44,820 nt of DNA, from positions 1 to 44,820 of the forward strand of contig DSCM01000083.1 of NCBI GenBank assembly GCA_011049115.1, in the 5' to 3' direction. Numbering within the stretch: position 1 is the stretch's first letter; each line of letters starts with the position of its first letter. A model generated the notes under the pieces. It was not told where the DNA came from. It did no database searches and worked only from the letters and a program-made list of their open reading frames with translations. Positions 33,801 through 43,096 of the stretch are shown here, in pieces. The position numbers and the translations under genes are program-made. This DNA comes from Pseudomonadota bacterium. GTDB lineage: Bacteria; Desulfobacterota; Anaeroferrophillalia; Anaeroferrophillales; Tharpellaceae.

Positions 33801-34722
33801 ACATTTTCTTGATCTGGCGCAGTGGTCCGGGGAGCAGCTGGGAGAGGTTCTGAGTCTTGCGGTTCGGCTGAAATCTGATCCCCGGAAATATGCACGGTCG
33901 CTGACTGGAAAAACACTGGCTATGATTTTCACCAAGTCCTCAACCCGCACCCGGGTTTCTTTCGAGGTCGGTATGTTTCAACTTGGCGGCCATGCGATTT
34001 TTATGAGTTCGGCGGCCACTCAGGTGGGCCGCGGCGAGCCCCTTGAGGACACGGCTCGGGTGCTGTCGCGTTATGTCGATGGCATCATGGTGCGCACCTA
34101 CGCGCATGAAGATGTTGAGTTGATGGCCCGCTATGCGAGTATTCCGGTGATTAATGGTCTGACCGATCTGGTTCACCCCTGTCAGGTACTGACTGATGTT
34201 TTTACGATTATGGAGCAGCTTGGTCTTGTTTATGAGGAATTGCAAGGCTTGCCCATCGCCTATATCGGAGATGGCAATAATATGGCCAATTCCTGGATCA
34301 ATGCGGCCCGGATTTTTGGGTTGCATCTGAAACTCGCTTGTCCTCGCGGTTATGAGCCGGATGCCGGAGTCCTAGCTCGCTTTAACCAGGATGCCGGCGC
34401 CGGTCGGGTTGAAGTTCTGACCGAGGCTTCAGCGGCGGCCGCCGGAGCCCGGGTTTTGAATACCGATGTCTGGGCGAGCATGGGGCAGGAGAAAGAAGCC
34501 GCGATCCGCCGCCGGGTTTTTCAAGGTTACCAGATCAATGACGAGCTTTTACGGATCGCAGCCCCTGGGGCTCTGGTGTTGCATTGTCTGCCGGCCCATC
34601 GGGGAGAAGAGATTACGGCAGCTGTTTTCGAGCGCTGTCAGGATGTTATTTTCACCCAGGCGGAGAACCGGCTGCATGTCCAGAAAGCTTTGTTGCTGAC
34701 CCTGCTGGGATCAGCTGATTGA
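33778..34722 (+). CDS. argF: ornithine carbamoyltransferase
   Basis: ArgF joins ornithine and carbamoyl phosphate to give citrulline. The 314-residue protein has the carbamoyl-phosphate motif S55-T-R-T-R59, the LTDLVHPCQVLTD stretch, GDGNNMANSW, and the ornithine-binding HCLPAHRGEEI near the end. I chose ATG 33778; a GTG three bases earlier is also possible. It overlaps argD by 23 bases, so translation is coupled. The 177-base gap to argG holds a dispersed repeat rather than a clear terminator. Confidence 0.96.
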   Translation: MSQNPRPEHFLDLAQWSGEQLGEVLSLAVRLKSDPRKYARSLTGKTLAMIFTKSSTRTRVSFEVGMFQLGGHAIFMSSAATQVGRGEPLEDTARVLSRYVDGIMVRTYAHEDVELMARYASIPVINGLTDLVHPCQVLTDVFTIMEQLGLVYEELQGLPIAYIGDGNNMANSWINAARIFGLHLKLACPRGYEPDAGVLARFNQDAGAGRVEVLTEASAAAAGARVLNTDVWASMGQEKEAAIRRRVFQGYQINDELLRIAAPGALVLHCLPAHRGEEITAAVFERCQDVIFTQAENRLHVQKALLLTLLGSAD

Positions 34723-34748
34723 AGTAAATCGCAAGTAAGCCTGTCTAA

Positions 34749-34867
34749 TGCGGGAGTAATCCCGCAACCAAAATGGGGGCCTTCACGGCCCGCAAATAAG
34801 TACTCTTATCAGAACATTTTCTTGTTTTTAAAACCGAAAATGAACTGATGAGGTGCTATAAAATTGA
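34749..34867 (+). repeat. dispersed intergenic repeat, copy B (argF-argG gap)
   Basis: It is composed of a small hairpin GCGGG-N6-CCCGC, a GGGGCC..GGCCC block, and a larger imperfect hairpin whose arms are 34803-34820 and 34837-34853 around CTTGTTTTTAAAACCG. The same order is seen inverted at 17915-18056 (copy C) and in part at 29362-29411 (copy A). It fills most of the gap inside the arg cluster and could act as an attenuation or stability element. Confidence 0.72.
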
Positions 34868-34899
34868 TTTGTAATTCGCGATGTTGGGAGATTCTGACG

Positions 34900-36105
34900 A
34901 TGAGTGATATAAAAAAGATCGTTCTGGCTTATTCCGGGGGGCTCGACACCTCGGTTATACTAACCTGGTTGAAAGAAGAATATAACTGTGAGGTCATTGC
35001 TTTTGCCGCTGACATCGGCCAAGGAGCAGAACTTGGAGGTATCAAGGAAAAAGCTTTGGCGACCGGGGCTTCAAAAATCTATGTCGATGACCTGCGTGAA
35101 GAATTCGTGCGGGATTTTGTCTTTCCGATGTTTCGCGCCAATGCGGTTTATGAAGGTGTTTATTTGCTGGGCACTTCCATAGCCCGGCCTCTGATTGCAA
35201 AACGGCAGATCGAAATCGCTCGCCTGGAAGGGGCGGATGCCGTCGCGCATGGGGCCACCGGCAAAGGCAATGATCAGGTTCGTTTTGAGTTGACTTTTTA
35301 TGGGCTTGAGCCCCAGATCAAAGTGATTGCTCCCTGGCGTAGTAACTGGGGGCTCAATTCTCGTGAAAAGCTGATTAATTACGCCGCGAGCCATAATATT
35401 CCAATTCCGGTGTCCAAGGATAAGCCCTACAGTTCGGATCGAAACCTTCTTCATATCAGTTTCGAAGGCGGTGTGCTTGAAGATCCCTGGCATGAGCCCA
35501 AGGAGGATATGTTTCAACTGACGGTTTCTCCTGAACAGGCTCCCAACCGGGCTGAATATGTCGAGATTGATTTTGTCAAGGGTGATCCGGTGGCGGTTAA
35601 TGGTGAGTGTTTGAGCCCGGCTGCACTGTTGGCGTGGCTCAATGAACTGGGTGGAGCCCATGGTATCGGCCGGGTCGACATGGTGGAAAATCGTTTTGTC
35701 GGAATGAAATCCCGAGGAGTTTACGAAACTCCTGGCGGCACCATCTTGCTGCATGCTCGGCGTGCGGTTGAATCGCTGACTATGGATCGTGAGGCCATGC
35801 ATCTGCGTGATTCACTCATGCCCGAATACGCCCGTATGGTTTATAATGGTTTCTGGTTTGCTCCCGAGCGTGACGCCCTGCAGGCCCTGGTTGATAAAAC
35901 TCAGGAAAATATCTGCGGCACCGCTCGTCTCAAACTCTATAAGGGTAATTGTATGGTGGTCGGCCGGAAATCAGATAATTCACTTTATCAGCCGGAAATG
36001 GCGACCTTTGAAGAGGATCAGGTTTACAATCAGTTCGATGCCGAGGGCTTTATCCGTTTACAGGCCCTGCGCCTAAAGGCGCGGGCTGCTGTGAAAGGGC
36101 GATAG
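34900..36105 (+). CDS. argG: argininosuccinate synthase
   Basis: ArgG condenses citrulline and aspartate using ATP. The 401-residue length is standard for bacteria. It begins with the ATP pyrophosphatase loop [18 protein letters not shown], and has [26 protein letters not shown] and the C-terminal tetramer region. I chose ATG 34900, with GGGAG 9 bases upstream, as the family N terminus is M-x-x-I-K-K-I-V-L-A; the open frame extends 36 bases further upstream into the repeat-containing gap. lspA starts about a dozen bases after its stop. Confidence 0.96.
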   Translation: MSDIKKIVLAYSGGLDTSVILTWLKEEYNCEVIAFAADIGQGAELGGIKEKALATGASKIYVDDLREEFVRDFVFPMFRANAVYEGVYLLGTSIARPLIAKRQIEIARLEGADAVAHGATGKGNDQVRFELTFYGLEPQIKVIAPWRSNWGLNSREKLINYAASHNIPIPVSKDKPYSSDRNLLHISFEGGVLEDPWHEPKEDMFQLTVSPEQAPNRAEYVEIDFVKGDPVAVNGECLSPAALLAWLNELGGAHGIGRVDMVENRFVGMKSRGVYETPGGTILLHARRAVESLTMDREAMHLRDSLMPEYARMVYNGFWFAPERDALQALVDKTQENICGTARLKLYKGNCMVVGRKSDNSLYQPEMATFEEDQVYNQFDAEGFIRLQALRLKARAAVKGR

Positions 36106-36117
36106 CTGGCGGTGGTG

Positions 36118-36693
36118 ATGTCTGCGGGGAATATTCTTTGTGAGCCGGCGGCTGCGCCGAGGAAAGGGTTTTTCTCTTTTTTCCGGGACTCTTCCTTCGG
36201 TCGACTGGTTTTTTTGTTTTTGATCGTCGCGGGGGTGCTTTTTATTGATCAATTGAGTAAGATAATCGTTCTGCAGCGGTTGTCTTCGGTCTACAGCCAA
36301 AAGGTAATCGATGGTTTTTTTTCATTAACCTTGGTCATGAATTCCGGGGTGGCGTTCGGAGTCTTCAGTGGGATTAACTGTGTTTATAAAGCCTGGGTGT
36401 TGCTGGCAGTTTCCGGGATAACCACTGTGGCCGTGGTGATTTATTATTTTTATGATCAAGCCCTCACACTTTTTAGTCGTCTGGCTCTGGCTATGGTTGT
36501 CGGTGGGGCGCTCGGCAATATAATCGATCGCTGGCGTTATCATAAAGTTGTGGATTTTCTTGATTTTTATTGGGGTGACTATCATTTTCCGGCTTTTAAT
36601 GTCGCCGATTGCGCAATCAGTATAGGGGTGTCGTTGTTGTTATGCGAGGTTCTTTTATTGATGTGGAAACAGAATGCATCCAGTTTTGATTAA
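36118..36693 (+). CDS. lspA: lipoprotein signal peptidase (signal peptidase II)
   Basis: LspA cleaves prolipoproteins after lipid attachment by Lgt. The 191-residue membrane protein has four predicted membrane segments. The two catalytic Asp are in NIIDRWRYHKVVDF and FNVADCAIS, and VMNSGVAFGVF is the conserved loop. The N terminus has about 30 residues before the first segment, longer than usual, so a downstream start is possible; GTG codons at 36112 and 36115 are also in frame and no ribosome site is decisive. It overlaps lgt by 20 bases, an expected functional pair. Confidence 0.92.
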   Translation: MSAGNILCEPAAAPRKGFFSFFRDSSFGRLVFLFLIVAGVLFIDQLSKIIVLQRLSSVYSQKVIDGFFSLTLVMNSGVAFGVFSGINCVYKAWVLLAVSGITTVAVVIYYFYDQALTLFSRLALAMVVGGALGNIIDRWRYHKVVDFLDFYWGDYHFPAFNVADCAISIGVSLLLCEVLLLMWKQNASSFD

Positions 36694-37438
36694 AGTAGGG
36701 CCACTGACCCTGCATGCTTACGGTTTTTTTGTCGCCCTGGGTTTTTTGCTGGCGGTACTATGGACTACCCGGGAAGGGCGGAGGCGGGGAGTCGAACCGG
36801 AGATCTTTCATGATCTCTTTTTTTATGTGATTCTCTCGGCCTTGATCGGCGCCCGGTTATTTTATGTAATCCTGAATTTTGCTTACTTTAGGCACGATCT
36901 TCTCGCCGTCTTCAAATTGTGGGAGGGCGGCTTGGTTTTTTATGGTGGTTTTCTCGTGGCGGTTCCGGTTTTTATCCAGCGTCTACGGAAATCATCCTAC
37001 AAGGTGCTTGAAATTCTTGATATCGCGGCGCCGGCGCTGGCGTTGGCGCAGGCGATCGGGCGCCTGGGCTGTTTTTCCGCGGGGTGCTGTTACGGTAAAC
37101 CTTGTGATTTGTTTTTTGCGGTTAAATTCAGCGACCCTTTAAGCCATGCGCCTTTGCATGTACCTTTGCACCCGACGCAAATTTATCATACTCTGGCTAA
37201 TCTTTTGTTGTTTGTGCTTTTGGTTTATGTTCCGCGACGTTTTCCTGTGCGTGGACTTGCCGTGGCTCTCTACCTGGTTTTTTACAGCCTCTTTCGTTTT
37301 CTGGTTGAATGTTTTCGCGGCGATCCACGTGGTTCTTTTGCGGGGTTTTCGACCTCGCAGTGGATCAGCGTCTTTCTTTTCGGAGTGGGAAGCTGTTTTT
37401 TGCTTTATCTTTTTCGTAAACATAGTCGAAATGGTTGA
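36674..37438 (+). CDS. lgt: prolipoprotein diacylglyceryl transferase
   Basis: Lgt transfers diacylglycerol from phosphatidylglycerol to the lipobox Cys. The 254-residue, seven-segment membrane protein has LHAYGFFVALGFL, WEGGLVFYGGFL, the signature QAIGRLGCFSAGCCYGKPCD and HPTQIYHTLANL. The CysCys-rich form of the signature is common in deltaproteobacteria. The start lies inside the end of lspA, so the two lipoprotein-processing enzymes are coupled. Its stop overlaps the region just ahead of the maf start. A lipoprotein gene follows a few genes downstream. Confidence 0.94.
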   Translation: MHPVLIKVGPLTLHAYGFFVALGFLLAVLWTTREGRRRGVEPEIFHDLFFYVILSALIGARLFYVILNFAYFRHDLLAVFKLWEGGLVFYGGFLVAVPVFIQRLRKSSYKVLEILDIAAPALALAQAIGRLGCFSAGCCYGKPCDLFFAVKFSDPLSHAPLHVPLHPTQIYHTLANLLLFVLLVYVPRRFPVRGLAVALYLVFYSLFRFLVECFRGDPRGSFAGFSTSQWISVFLFGVGSCFLLYLFRKHSRNG

Positions 37439-37440
37439 TC

Positions 37441-38031
37441 ATGCTTTTTAAAAATATTCGTCCTTTGGTTCTCGCTTCCCAATCACCCCGGCGGGTTGAA
37501 TTATTGCGGCGTTTAGGTTTGGATTTCATACAAAAGGGGGCTGACGTTGATGAATCTCCCTTGCCGTCTGAGGAGCCTGAGGCTTATTGCCTCCGTCTGG
37601 CCGGTGAAAAAGCCGCTATGGTCGCCCGTGACTATGTCTACGATTGGGTTCTGGCGGCCGATACGATTGTCGTTCGGGAGGGTCGGATTCTCGGCAAGCC
37701 GCGCGATCAGGACGAGGCTTGTTCCATGTTGCAGGCTCTGGCCGGTAACTGGCATCAGGTAATCACTGCTTTCTCTTTGCATAATCTGAGCCTTAATTCT
37801 GAATTTTCATGCGCGGATGCGACACAGGTCCGTTTTTCAGTTTTATCACCCTCCTTGATCGCGGCCTATGTCGGCAGCGGCGAACCCATGGATAAGGCCG
37901 GCGCGTATGCCATGCAGGAGTTGGGAGCCTTTTTTGTCGAGGGGATCAAGGGCTCGCCGACGACGGTGATCGGCCTGCCCTTGCCGTTGGTGGTATCCAA
38001 ACTCCTGGAATTCAAGATAATTGCGGTTTGA
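37441..38031 (+). CDS. maf: Maf-family nucleotide pyrophosphatase
   Basis: Maf proteins hydrolyse non-canonical or excess nucleoside triphosphates (dTTP/UTP or m7GTP classes). The 196-residue protein has the phosphate-binding LASQSPRRVELL, WVLAADTIV with the catalytic Asp, GKPRD, and EPMDKAGAYAMQE. ATG 37441 is two bases after the lgt stop; an in-frame TTG six bases earlier overlaps lgt. The class is not certain from sequence alone, though the QELGAFFVEGI stretch resembles the YhdE dTTP/UTP type. Confidence 0.93.
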   Translation: MLFKNIRPLVLASQSPRRVELLRRLGLDFIQKGADVDESPLPSEEPEAYCLRLAGEKAAMVARDYVYDWVLAADTIVVREGRILGKPRDQDEACSMLQALAGNWHQVITAFSLHNLSLNSEFSCADATQVRFSVLSPSLIAAYVGSGEPMDKAGAYAMQELGAFFVEGIKGSPTTVIGLPLPLVVSKLLEFKIIAV

Positions 38032-38097
38032 TGAATTTCGATGTCTATGGATGTCTGAATAAACGGGGAATAAATTAGCTGCTTCAGTAGGTTATTT

Positions 38098-38805
38098 ATG
38101 CTTGAAACATCACAATTTTCGCTGCGTTTAGCAGCTGTGCGAAGGCAGATCGCACTAGTCTGCGCTGAGTCTGGACGCCGACCGGAGGACATTACTTTGG
38201 TTGCGGTTAGCAAAACTTTTTCTTTTGCGGTTGTTGCCGATGCTTATCAATGTGGGCAGCTGCATTTTGGCGAAAATTACATGCAGGATTGCTTGCCGAA
38301 GATCGAACAGGCCGCGGTTTTGAACTTACCCCTTAAATGGCATTTTATCGGTCATTTGCAACGCAATAAGGCCAGGTATTTTGATGCTCGTTTTTTTATG
38401 CTGCACTCCCTGGATTCGCTGGAGCTGGCCCGCCAGCTGGGCCGGCAGGCCCTTGTCGGAGGCTATCGGCAATCGGTTCTGGTGCAGGTTAATGTCTCTC
38501 ATGATAAGGCGAAATATGGAGTTAAGCCTTCGTTATTGCTTGCTTTTATGGATCGTTTACGATATGTTGACGGTCTTTCGGTCGAGGGTCTGATGACGAT
38601 TCCCGCAATTACCGGAGATGATGTCGAGACCAGGTCTTGTTATCGGAGGCTGGCAGGTCTTTTTGCTGAGGTCCGGAATGCTTATTATCCGGATGACCCA
38701 GGTTTCAGGCATTTGTCAATGGGGATGTCCGGCGATTTTATGACGGCTATCGCCGAGGGGGCGACAATTATCAGGATCGGCACATTACTATTTGGAGAAA
38801 GATGA
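38098..38805 (+). CDS. YggS-family pyridoxal-phosphate homeostasis protein
   Basis: A 235-residue alanine-racemase-fold protein with a single domain that buffers PLP. The cofactor Lys is K39 in LVAVSKT; other marks are FGENYMQDCLPK, WHFIGHLQRNKARY, VLVQVNVSHDKAKYG, LMTIPA and the phosphate-binding LSMGMSGDFMTAIAEGATIIRIG. Loss of YggS homologues disturbs amino acid and PLP pools. It follows maf by 66 bases on the same strand and is separated from argH by 148 bases. Confidence 0.95.
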   Translation: MLETSQFSLRLAAVRRQIALVCAESGRRPEDITLVAVSKTFSFAVVADAYQCGQLHFGENYMQDCLPKIEQAAVLNLPLKWHFIGHLQRNKARYFDARFFMLHSLDSLELARQLGRQALVGGYRQSVLVQVNVSHDKAKYGVKPSLLLAFMDRLRYVDGLSVEGLMTIPAITGDDVETRSCYRRLAGLFAEVRNAYYPDDPGFRHLSMGMSGDFMTAIAEGATIIRIGTLLFGER

Positions 38806-38953
38806 ACTGTAACTATCCGGTCGGCACGGAAAATTTGAGGGCACGATTCGATTCCCTGCAGAAATCAGGTAGGTTCTCAGCATTTTCTGCTTGTAGCGTT
38901 GAAATTCAGGCTGAAAATAATTGCGTTTAATTGTACGATAAACTTAGGGCTTT

Positions 38954-40363
38954 ATGATGGTGCAGAACAGGAATAAAAAACTATGGGGTGGACGTTTTAA
39001 TGCTCCCACTGATGAGTTGGTGGAAGAGTTTACGGCCTCAATTGAATTCGATCGCAGGCTTTTTCAGGAAGATATAGATGGGAGTATGGCTCATGCCCGG
39101 ATGCTGGGAAAGCAAGGCATTATTTCTGTAAATGACAGTCAAAGGTTGATCGAGGGGTTGGAACAGATACGCCGGGAAATCATGTCGGGGACGTTTGTTT
39201 TTTTGACCTCACTTGAAGATATTCATATGAATATCGAAAGCCGTCTGGCGGAAATTATCGGACCCGAGATTGCGGGACGTTTACATACCGGGCGCAGTCG
39301 CAATGATCAGGTAGCCCTGGATTTGCGGTTGTATATGCGGCGCCGAATTCCTGAGATTCAGCGCTTTCTCTTGGACCTGATTCTCGGTTTGGTTGATCAA
39401 GCGGAAAAATATAAGTCCGTGGTAATGCCGGGCTTTACTCATTTGCAAACCGCGCAACCGGTGTTGTTTGCGCACCATCTTTTGGCTTATGTGGAAATGT
39501 TGCGGCGAGATTTTTCTCGACTTGAAGATTGTCATGCACGGCTTAATGTTTCTCCTTTGGGTTCCGGCGCTTTGGCCGGGAGCAGTTTTGCTCTCGATCG
39601 TAAGGCGGTGGCCGAGGAGCTCGGTTTTGCCGGTTTGACGGCTAATAGTCTTGACGCGGTCAGCGATCGGGATGGGGTCGCCGAGCTGCTTTTTATTTTT
39701 TCCTTGTTGATGCTCCATCTTTCGCGTTTCTGTGAAGAGCTGGTTTTATGGTCCTCGGTCCAGTTCAGGTATGTAACTTTAAGCGATGGTTTCTGTACCG
39801 GCAGCAGTATCATGCCGCAGAAGAAGAATCCGGACGTGCCGGAATTGATCCGAGGGAAAACCGGACGAGTGACCGGCGCTTTGGTTTCTCTGTTGATGAC
39901 ACTTAAGTCTCTTCCCTTGGCGTATAATAAGGATTTACAGGAGGATAAGGAGCCACTGTTTGATGCTCTTGATACGGTTGTCGCTTGCTTGCGGATTATG
40001 ACCCCGATGATTCAGCAGATGGAGGTCCACGCGGAAGTCATGCTTGCACAGGCAGGCGCCGGTTTTTCCAACGCAACCGAAATTGCGGATTACCTGGTGC
40101 GTAAAGGGCTGCCGTTTCGTCAAGCCCATGAAATTGTTGGACGCTCGGTTTCTTTTTGCGAGGCCCGTGGCTTGTCTTTTACAGAGCTTAAACTTTCCGA
40201 TTGGCGTAGTTTTAGTGATTTATTTGAAGCGGATATTTTTAATTATCTCGGGCCGCTCGATGCCGTTAATGCAAAAAATATTTATGGTGGAACCGCCATG
40301 GCTCAGGTTGAGGAGCAGATTCTCAGGGTCAGAGGATTTATACAATCTCTTGGGGCTCGTTGA
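38954..40363 (+). CDS. argH: argininosuccinate lyase
   Basis: ArgH splits argininosuccinate into arginine and fumarate, the last step of the pathway. The 469-residue protein begins [22 protein letters not shown] (residues about 8-29), carries [17 protein letters not shown], the catalytic loop [20 protein letters not shown] with Ser at about 284-285, and [18 protein letters not shown]. The first of two adjacent ATG codons is used; the ribosome site is weak. It is parted from argDFG by lspA, lgt, maf and the yggS-like gene. Confidence 0.96.
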   Translation: MMVQNRNKKLWGGRFNAPTDELVEEFTASIEFDRRLFQEDIDGSMAHARMLGKQGIISVNDSQRLIEGLEQIRREIMSGTFVFLTSLEDIHMNIESRLAEIIGPEIAGRLHTGRSRNDQVALDLRLYMRRRIPEIQRFLLDLILGLVDQAEKYKSVVMPGFTHLQTAQPVLFAHHLLAYVEMLRRDFSRLEDCHARLNVSPLGSGALAGSSFALDRKAVAEELGFAGLTANSLDAVSDRDGVAELLFIFSLLMLHLSRFCEELVLWSSVQFRYVTLSDGFCTGSSIMPQKKNPDVPELIRGKTGRVTGALVSLLMTLKSLPLAYNKDLQEDKEPLFDALDTVVACLRIMTPMIQQMEVHAEVMLAQAGAGFSNATEIADYLVRKGLPFRQAHEIVGRSVSFCEARGLSFTELKLSDWRSFSDLFEADIFNYLGPLDAVNAKNIYGGTAMAQVEEQILRVRGFIQSLGAR

Positions 40364-40414
40364 GAGGTTGAATTGATCATAGGTTATCGGTTAATTGATA
40401 TATAATTGAAGAAT

Positions 40415-41482
40415 ATGAAAAATTTCTCATTTTTATTTGCTTTGATTTTTTCGCTTTTGCTTGGCGGAATGTTGTTGCTTTCCTGCGGCAAGCGCGCTGA
40501 GCCGTTGCCGGCTCTGAGTTTTGTCCCTCCGCAGATTGAAGATTTGCAGGTTGAGGTATTACCGGGGCGGCGGCTTTTGTCCTGGACGATTCCTTCCGCT
40601 TTAAAGACAGGCGATATTCCTGATGAGCTGATCTACGTTGTTAAAGCAAAGACGGTTTACACCGGCCAGGAAGGTTGTTTGTTTTGTGATGAAGGTTTTT
40701 CCGATATACTGAAGCTGAAGGTGAAGTCTCCGGCTCCGGCTTTCGTTAGGGGAAACTCGCTCTGTTTGCCGTTACCTGAGCTTGAAATTAATACGGTCGG
40801 TGTTTTCGCTCTTTTACTTAGAAGTCAGGCTGGTTGGGAAGGTCCGCTTTCAAATAAGGTTGCTGCAGCTTATCTGCCTGAGATTATGCCGCCGGAGTCG
40901 GTTCAGGTTCTGCCTTCGGCTTCGTCGGTTGAGTTGAGTTGGCGGCCGCCGGCTTTGCCGATGACGGAGACGGCAACTCTATCTTACCGGGTTTATCGTG
41001 CATCCGGAGCCGATGATTTATCCTCCTACACCCTCGTCAGCCGAGAGCCGGTGGTCGAGCCTCGGTTCTACGATGTCGGTCTGCGTGACTGGGATCAATA
41101 CCGCTATGCGGTCACCGCCCTGATTACCATGGGTACCAGTTCCTTTGAGAGTCGGTTTTCCGAATCGGTGATGGTTGCCGCTGGAGATTTTACTCCTCCC
41201 GAACCTCCGGAAAGTCTGACCGCTTTTTATTTTGAAGGATCAGTGCAACTGCTTTGGTCGCTTTCTTCTTCCGCGGACGTTTTAGGTTACAATGTTTATC
41301 GTCGTGATCTTTCGAGTGGCATTGAAAGCCGTATCGCCGTACTTTCTCAGGGAGTGAAGACCTTTACCGATTGTCGGGTTATGAAGGGTCAGCAATTTTC
41401 TTACAGGGTGACAGCGTTCGATAATTCAATGCGGCGCAATGAAAGCCTTTCAACGGATGAGGTAAATGTTGATTTGCGCTAG
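40415..41482 (+). CDS. outer-surface lipoprotein with fibronectin type III-like domains
   Basis: A 355-residue predicted lipoprotein. The signal peptide (residues 1-23) ends in a lipobox LLLSC with C24 as the lipidation site. At least two fibronectin type III-like modules follow, about 150-250 (ESVQVLPSASSVELSWRPP, YRVYRAS, YRYAVTAL) and about 255-352 (ESLTAFYFEGSVQLLWSLS, GYNVYRRD, YRVTAFD); the first 130 residues probably form another. ATG 40415 gives the best signal peptide; an in-frame TTG lies nine bases earlier. In related bacteria a lipoprotein gene often follows argH; function unknown. Confidence 0.82.
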   Translation: MKNFSFLFALIFSLLLGGMLLLSCGKRAEPLPALSFVPPQIEDLQVEVLPGRRLLSWTIPSALKTGDIPDELIYVVKAKTVYTGQEGCLFCDEGFSDILKLKVKSPAPAFVRGNSLCLPLPELEINTVGVFALLLRSQAGWEGPLSNKVAAAYLPEIMPPESVQVLPSASSVELSWRPPALPMTETATLSYRVYRASGADDLSSYTLVSREPVVEPRFYDVGLRDWDQYRYAVTALITMGTSSFESRFSESVMVAAGDFTPPEPPESLTAFYFEGSVQLLWSLSSSADVLGYNVYRRDLSSGIESRIAVLSQGVKTFTDCRVMKGQQFSYRVTAFDNSMRRNESLSTDEVNVDLR

Positions 41483-41511
41483 ATTGCGTAAGTGGCGACG
41501 GTAATTATTTT

Positions 41512-42459
41512 ATGACGGACCAAGCTTCGGGAACTTCCTTTCTTGCCAGTATGACCGGATACGGCGAAGCCGAGCGAAGGATTAATCGTTTTTTAATTCG
41601 TTTTGTCTTGCAATCGGTTAACAGTCGTTTTCTGGATGTACGTTTTCGCTTGCCGCATTCTTTTGCCGGGCTGGAGGCCAGGCTGAGGGAAAAGATCACA
41701 GCGAGTCTAGAACGGGGCAAGGTAGATGTGTTTCTTTATCATGAGGCTGTGGCTGACTCTTCTGATGCGTTTGCGGTTTCCGTTGATTATTCACTGCTGA
41801 ATGTGGATTACATTTCCAGATTTTATCGTGAGGCCCGGGCGGTGCTTGCCGATCTTGGTTGTGAGCGACAGACTGATATCCTTTTGCCAGCGCTTTTCAG
41901 CTCCGTTTTCTCTCGACGCGAAGCTTATGATACTTCCGAGGCGGCGTTGCCGGTGACGCATGAAGAAGTCCTTTTGGTTTTTGATGAGGCCTTGCAGGCG
42001 CTGGCCGCGGCTCGATTGGCGGAAGGGAAAAACCTGGCTGCGTCTTTTGCTTGTGGTTTGTCTAATTTATCCGACCTTATAGTTTCTATCGAGAATCGGG
42101 CAGACGGGTTGACTGCGGTTTTGTTTGAGCGCCTTCATAACCGGCTGACTTCTATTCTTTCGGGCCAAGGCGTGGAGCTTGATCCGTTCAGAGTGCATCA
42201 GGAGGTGGCATTGTTGGCCGAAAAGGCGGATATTGCCGAGGAGCTTCTCCGTTTTAAATCGCATGTGCAACAATTCGATGCGGAAATTGTCGAGCCGGTT
42301 CTACGTAAAGGCAAGAAGCTTGAATTTCTGTTGCAGGAAATGTTGCGTGAAGTTAATACGATTGGTTCAAAGGCAAACTGTCTTGAAATTACTAAGTTGG
42401 TGCTGGAAGCTAAGAATGAAGTTGAAAAGATGCGTGAGCAGGTCCAGAATGTTATTTGA
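41512..42459 (+). CDS. YicC-family endoribonuclease
   Basis: A 315-residue YicC-type protein, a family shown in E. coli to cleave RNA and affect small RNA turnover. The N terminus has SMTGYGEAERR and LQSVNSRFLDVRFRLP; the C terminus has the family's most conserved region, RKGKKLEFLLQEMLREVNTI followed by GSKANCLEITK. It overlaps gmk by 11 bases, and yicC-gmk-rpoZ linkage is widely conserved. The remA-like (DUF370) gene sometimes found between yicC and gmk is absent. Third codon positions here are more A/T-rich than in the first 30 kb. Confidence 0.94.
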   Translation: MTDQASGTSFLASMTGYGEAERRINRFLIRFVLQSVNSRFLDVRFRLPHSFAGLEARLREKITASLERGKVDVFLYHEAVADSSDAFAVSVDYSLLNVDYISRFYREARAVLADLGCERQTDILLPALFSSVFSRREAYDTSEAALPVTHEEVLLVFDEALQALAAARLAEGKNLAASFACGLSNLSDLIVSIENRADGLTAVLFERLHNRLTSILSGQGVELDPFRVHQEVALLAEKADIAEELLRFKSHVQQFDAEIVEPVLRKGKKLEFLLQEMLREVNTIGSKANCLEITKLVLEAKNEVEKMREQVQNVI

Positions 42460-43096
42460 TTTAACGCACAAATCGTTTATCTTTTTGGTTTCAGCGCCAT
42501 CCGGCTGTGGCAAGAGCACCTTGTTAAGTTTATTGTTTCAGGATGTGGCGGGTTTGTCTTATTCAATTTCACACACCACCCGCCCCCCTCGGGCCACAGA
42601 AACCGAGGGGATTGATTATTTTTTTGTCGATGAGGCGCAATTTATCGACATGTGTAATCGGGATATGTTTCTTGAGTGGGCCTGTGTTCATGGCCATTAT
42701 TATGGAACTTCCAAGGCGGCGGTAGATGCTCTGATCCGTACCGGCAATGATGTGGTGCTGGACATCGATGTTCAGGGATTTAAAAGGATCAAGGATCTTG
42801 CCGGGTTGGATATTGTTTCTCTTTTTATTATGCCTCCTTCAATGAAGGAGTTGCGTCGCCGGCTGGAAGCTCGAGGTCAGAATGAACCGCAGGATCTTGA
42901 GCGCCGTTTGGGTGCGGTGGAAACTGAGTTGCGCCATGCCCATGAGTATGATTATATTTTGGTCAATGATGTTCTTTCCGTCTCAAGGTTGCAAATGCAA
43001 GCCATTGTTTTGTCGGAAAGAATCAGGTCTGTAAGGCTTTTTAGGCTGTTTGAGGAGTGTGATTATGGCGAGAATAACGGTAGAAGATTGTCTTGA
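42449..43096 (+). CDS. gmk: guanylate kinase
   Basis: Gmk phosphorylates GMP to GDP. The 215-residue protein has the P-loop [12 protein letters not shown] (residues 15-26), the GMP-binding [20 protein letters not shown], and [15 protein letters not shown]. The chosen ATG 42449 is inside the end of yicC; the frame is open further upstream but that part overlaps yicC and has no kinase homology. Its last 32 bases overlap rpoZ, so yicC, gmk and rpoZ form a chain of overlapping genes. C-terminal residues after about 195 are extra and basic. Confidence 0.96.
   Translation: MLFDLTHKSFIFLVSAPSGCGKSTLLSLLFQDVAGLSYSISHTTRPPRATETEGIDYFFVDEAQFIDMCNRDMFLEWACVHGHYYGTSKAAVDALIRTGNDVVLDIDVQGFKRIKDLAGLDIVSLFIMPPSMKELRRRLEARGQNEPQDLERRLGAVETELRHAHEYDYILVNDVLSVSRLQMQAIVLSERIRSVRLFRLFEECDYGENNGRRLS

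Noticed and set aside
38862-38893. Hairpin GCAGAAA..TTTCTGC before argH, resembling a stretch near 14330
   Set aside because: The similarity to 14330-14360 is short and gapped, and the hairpin has no T-run; I could not tell it from chance.
40401-40406. Perfect TATAAT just ahead of the lipoprotein gene as a leaderless promoter
   Set aside because: No -35 element at 16-18 bases is present, and the region is generally A/T-rich, so a chance match is likely.
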